NCBI GenBank assembly: GCA_905250885.1 | Contig: CAJNOQ010001369.1 | Location: forward strand, 1-32,540 | Origin: Didymodactylos carnosus | Taxonomy: Eukaryota > Rotifera > Eurotatoria > Philodinida > Philodinidae | Direction of reading: 5' to 3' | DNA length: 32,540 nucleotides | Shown: one piece after another, positions 29,767 through 32,540 of the stretch | Numbering within the stretch: position 1 is the first letter of the stretch | Layout: every line of letters begins with the position of its first letter | Translations under genes and position numbers: made by a program | Notes under the pieces: model-generated | Database searches by the model: none | What the model was told of the DNA's origin: nothing | The model's input: only the letters and a program-made list of their open reading frames with translations

Positions 29767-30337
29767 CTAAAATGATAAAAAAAAAGAATTTAAACAATTC
29801 TTTTAGTAACAGATAACTTTAAATATCTCAAGTAATATGGTTCATTTTTGTGTACAAAATAGATTATTTTGACTTGTGTAAAAATTTCTCGTTACAGTAA
29901 CAGAGTTTTTAATTTACAGATTTTTCTAAAAGATTTATTATACAGTTCTCTAGATGATTTGAACAGGATTTCTAATTTTTAAATGGACAATATATATCAT
30001 ATAATTGTGAGATTTTAGCATGAAGTAAAACATCTCAGACAACAGTATGTAATATTAGAGTATGGAAAAATTTTTCAGAGTGACAAAGACTACTGTGGTT
30101 ATTTAAATTTGTTTTAAATCTTTCTGATTTTTTAGAAGTGTCTAGAATATATTTGATTTACTTTCTTTATCCACACGTTAATGTGGACACTTTGAAATAT
30201 TTATTTTTAGATATTTTTGTTTTTTTAGTATATAAAATATTTCTCGGATATTCTTCTGATGCTGATCGGAATGAATATTTTTGAATATAGACAATAACAA
30301 TCACATTTTATAAAAGTCACAAAATGATATTACTTAC
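29767..30337 (-). other. Probable 5'UTR intron of the small secreted-protein gene
   Basis: A CATTTTAG acceptor ends at 29767, just before the leader and ATG. On the same strand ATCATCGTG is followed by the consensus donor GTAAGTAAT, with the last exon base at 30338. This would give a 571-bp intron and a non-coding first exon. Confidence 0.5.
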
Positions 30338-30338
30338 C

Positions 30339-32540
30339 ACGATGATTATATAACTAGCTGAAAAAAATAAATAAATAATTTTTATTCTAAATTTGACGTG
30401 TTTCTCTCTATTTGACGAAAAATAGAAATGAATATAGGAATTATGTATACAGAGCAATAAAAATATTAAAGTTTTCTCTCTTGTTATTTGACGGTTTTTT
30501 CTTCGTATCGCATATATAATCATTAACATATAGTAAGCGAGAACATTTTAATAAGAGTGGTCTACTTGAAATATAAAGTCTTTCATTTGTTTGATGTTTT
30601 AGATAGAGTGACTTAATTAGAGATATATCCGGTATTTAAAGAGTAAAGGAAGGAAAACGATCTAGGTAGTAAAAATGTTTTTAGGTAAAAGAAAAATAAA
30701 CGCGTTATTTTACAGATGGCGGGTAGAAATGTCACAAATAGTTAAATATTTGATGAGTGAGAATTGAGGAATTCATCAAAAAATAAACAAACGACATGAC
30801 TGACTTTTCTGAAGTTTTAATATAGACGATTTCTAAAGTACGAAATTTATTTTATTACTCTGCTTGTGTCCCATGGATTTTGAGCCTATTTCACGTTTTT
30901 AAATTCAAAAAAACAGTTTTCTAGAATCAGATTTGGATGTAGATTAAGAAAGAAATGGTTTTCGGAATATCAAAACAAGAGTAAAAAGTCGAATTTCGAG
31001 TTTTATTCAAAATTTTGCTTGACCCATTTTTGCAAAATGAGTATTTGAAATTTTTCTAATGAAAAAATTATGAACTTTAGTTTTTCTATGTAACTCGATG
31101 AGCTCGCTATCCAAATATGATGAAAAAAATCGAAAAATAAAATTCTGTTCGATTTTTGAATTACCGGTACCTTACATAGAATATGAGTGTTCAGAAAAAA
31201 TTGAATTTGAATGAAACAAACCAAAATTAAATGGCAAGAAACATATAAGCCTCATCTTTGATATCTTGAGATGAAGTAGTGTAAAGAATCATATCCATAT
31301 AAAATAATAAAATATTATGCAAAAAAAGAAACAATTGCCTTCGCGTGACATAGAAATCATGACCGATCGAAATAGCAGCACAATAGAGGAATACTCTTGA
31401 ATAGAAATATGCGTGACCAAGTTTTCATTCATTTCATGATCCTCATCCAACGTTAAGTGCGTGGCAGAAAAAACAATTATTATACCTGAAATCAGTTAGA
31501 AAATTACAAAATTGAGGAATAACGAAATAACCATCAACCAAGTTTTTGCTTTAGACCTAATAAAATTCTTGTTGTTTTATCATTCTTTCTTTCGTGTCAA
31601 CCACTTGTCTCTGGATACATACAGAGTATACAAATTTAGGAAAAGGATGGTTCGACTCTATAATACCTGTAAATTATCCATTTATGATTATTTTTTGTTA
31701 TTTATTATGGTTTACTTATAATAAGTTCCAAAAGATAGTCATACTCTTAAAGACGTTCATGTTGCTTTTAGGAGATAACTGATAATTATATGCTTCATTT
31801 TAAAGATTATACCGTATTCAGTATGATTGTATTTCAATTATTATGTTGTCATCTAGCATGATTCTGTTGTGATTTGTATCTAGAAGAATGAAATTTTAGC
31901 GCAGGCAAATTCAACATCATGAAATATTAGCGCAAGTATTGGTATACCGTTTTATTTATAAATCAGACAAACATATACGGTGGACAATTTCTATAGAACA
32001 CATACACATGACTGATATTGCGTCAAAAACATATGTTTTTCATACAATTATTTGTTTCTATTGCTCAAAAAATATGAATGGTAAAAAAAAGTGAAAATCG
32101 AAAGAAAACATTGTTTGATAGGCTCCCTCGAAAACTGTTCGCCAGAAATTCTTGAAACTTTCTTTCTAAAATGTACTGATCTAGTACTACAGAACACTAA
32201 TAACATAAAAAATCGAATGATTAATTAGAAAAAATTTTAAAACATATAGTAAAACGAAAAACCGAGTTTTCCTGAACTCCTTAGTGTAAAAAGGACAACT
32301 TTTGCGAGCCATTGGTTCTCGAAAACAGCATTCTTTTTCTTCGAAAAAAAAATAATAAAATATAGGAAACTTCACCAAGATGGGCATAGTCAAATGTTGC
32401 CGGCTTGAAGTTGTGTACAAAGCGGGAGGACCTGGATGGAAACACTCTGATAAATACGTTAAACTATAAACTAAACTAAAGCTATGTATCTTTATAACAA
32501 TTTGTTACTATAAGATCAGCTATTTCTTGAGTATTAGGCG
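30339..32540. other. Upstream region with no supported gene
   Basis: Likely holds the first exon and promoter of the small secreted-protein gene near 30340-30540. The overlapping plus-strand frames at 31512-31782 and the minus-strand frames at 31003-31224 and 32187-32420 are hydrophobic or Lys/Phe-rich low-complexity frames without recognisable domains. Confidence 0.45.

Noticed and set aside
1..32540. tRNA, rRNA or CRISPR features
   Set aside because: No tRNA A/B box pair, rRNA core or regularly spaced direct repeat was recognised by eye. A tRNAscan or Infernal run would be needed to exclude small RNAs.

Overview
The window is eukaryotic: AT-rich, with spliced genes, GT-AG introns and many simple repeats. 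The gene content is animal: a LIM-only (LMO) protein and a secreted EGF-repeat protein with a chitin-binding domain. Introns of 54-73 bp, weak TE density and a chitin-linked EGF protein would suit a rotifer, perhaps a bdelloid, or another compact-intron spiralian. That placement is inference. All three genes I can assemble lie on the minus strand.

Region 1 (1-11994) is an LMO4-like LIM-only gene with three coding exons (11949-11994, 3224-3608, 1077-1524), giving 292 aa. Its 8.3 kb first intron contains an inverted-repeat element (7108-7466), microsatellites and an assembly gap inside a poly-G/poly-C tract. Its second intron contains a decayed LINE (2291-3202) flanked by a 13-bp target-site duplication and inserted 8 bp from the 5' splice site.

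Region 2 (11995-18269) has no host gene that I can see. It holds a second, 5'-truncated LINE (13737-14796) with a perfect 14-bp target-site duplication, and a MITE-like inverted-repeat element (15207-15578).

Region 3 (18340-21129, with a probable 5'UTR exon ending at 21566) is a gene with 15 coding exons. It encodes a 644-aa secreted protein: signal peptide, about eleven EGF-like modules, and a C-terminal CBM14 (chitin-binding type 2) domain. All 14 coding introns are phase 1.

Region 4 (21567-27882) is non-genic as far as I can see. It contains a foldback element (23700-23943), two perfect 12-1-12 palindromes, and a broken coding-like patch at about 24060-25060.

Region 5 (27960-29756, with a probable 5'UTR exon ending at 30338) encodes a 129-aa secreted protein with eight cysteines in the mature part. 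I do not recognise its family. The rest, to 32540, shows no supported gene.

The three genes do not form a functional unit. No prokaryotic features, CRISPR arrays, tRNAs or rRNAs were recognised. The most interesting items are the LINE insertion beside the LMO splice site, the all-phase-1 EGF/CBM14 gene and the orphan eight-cysteine secreted protein.
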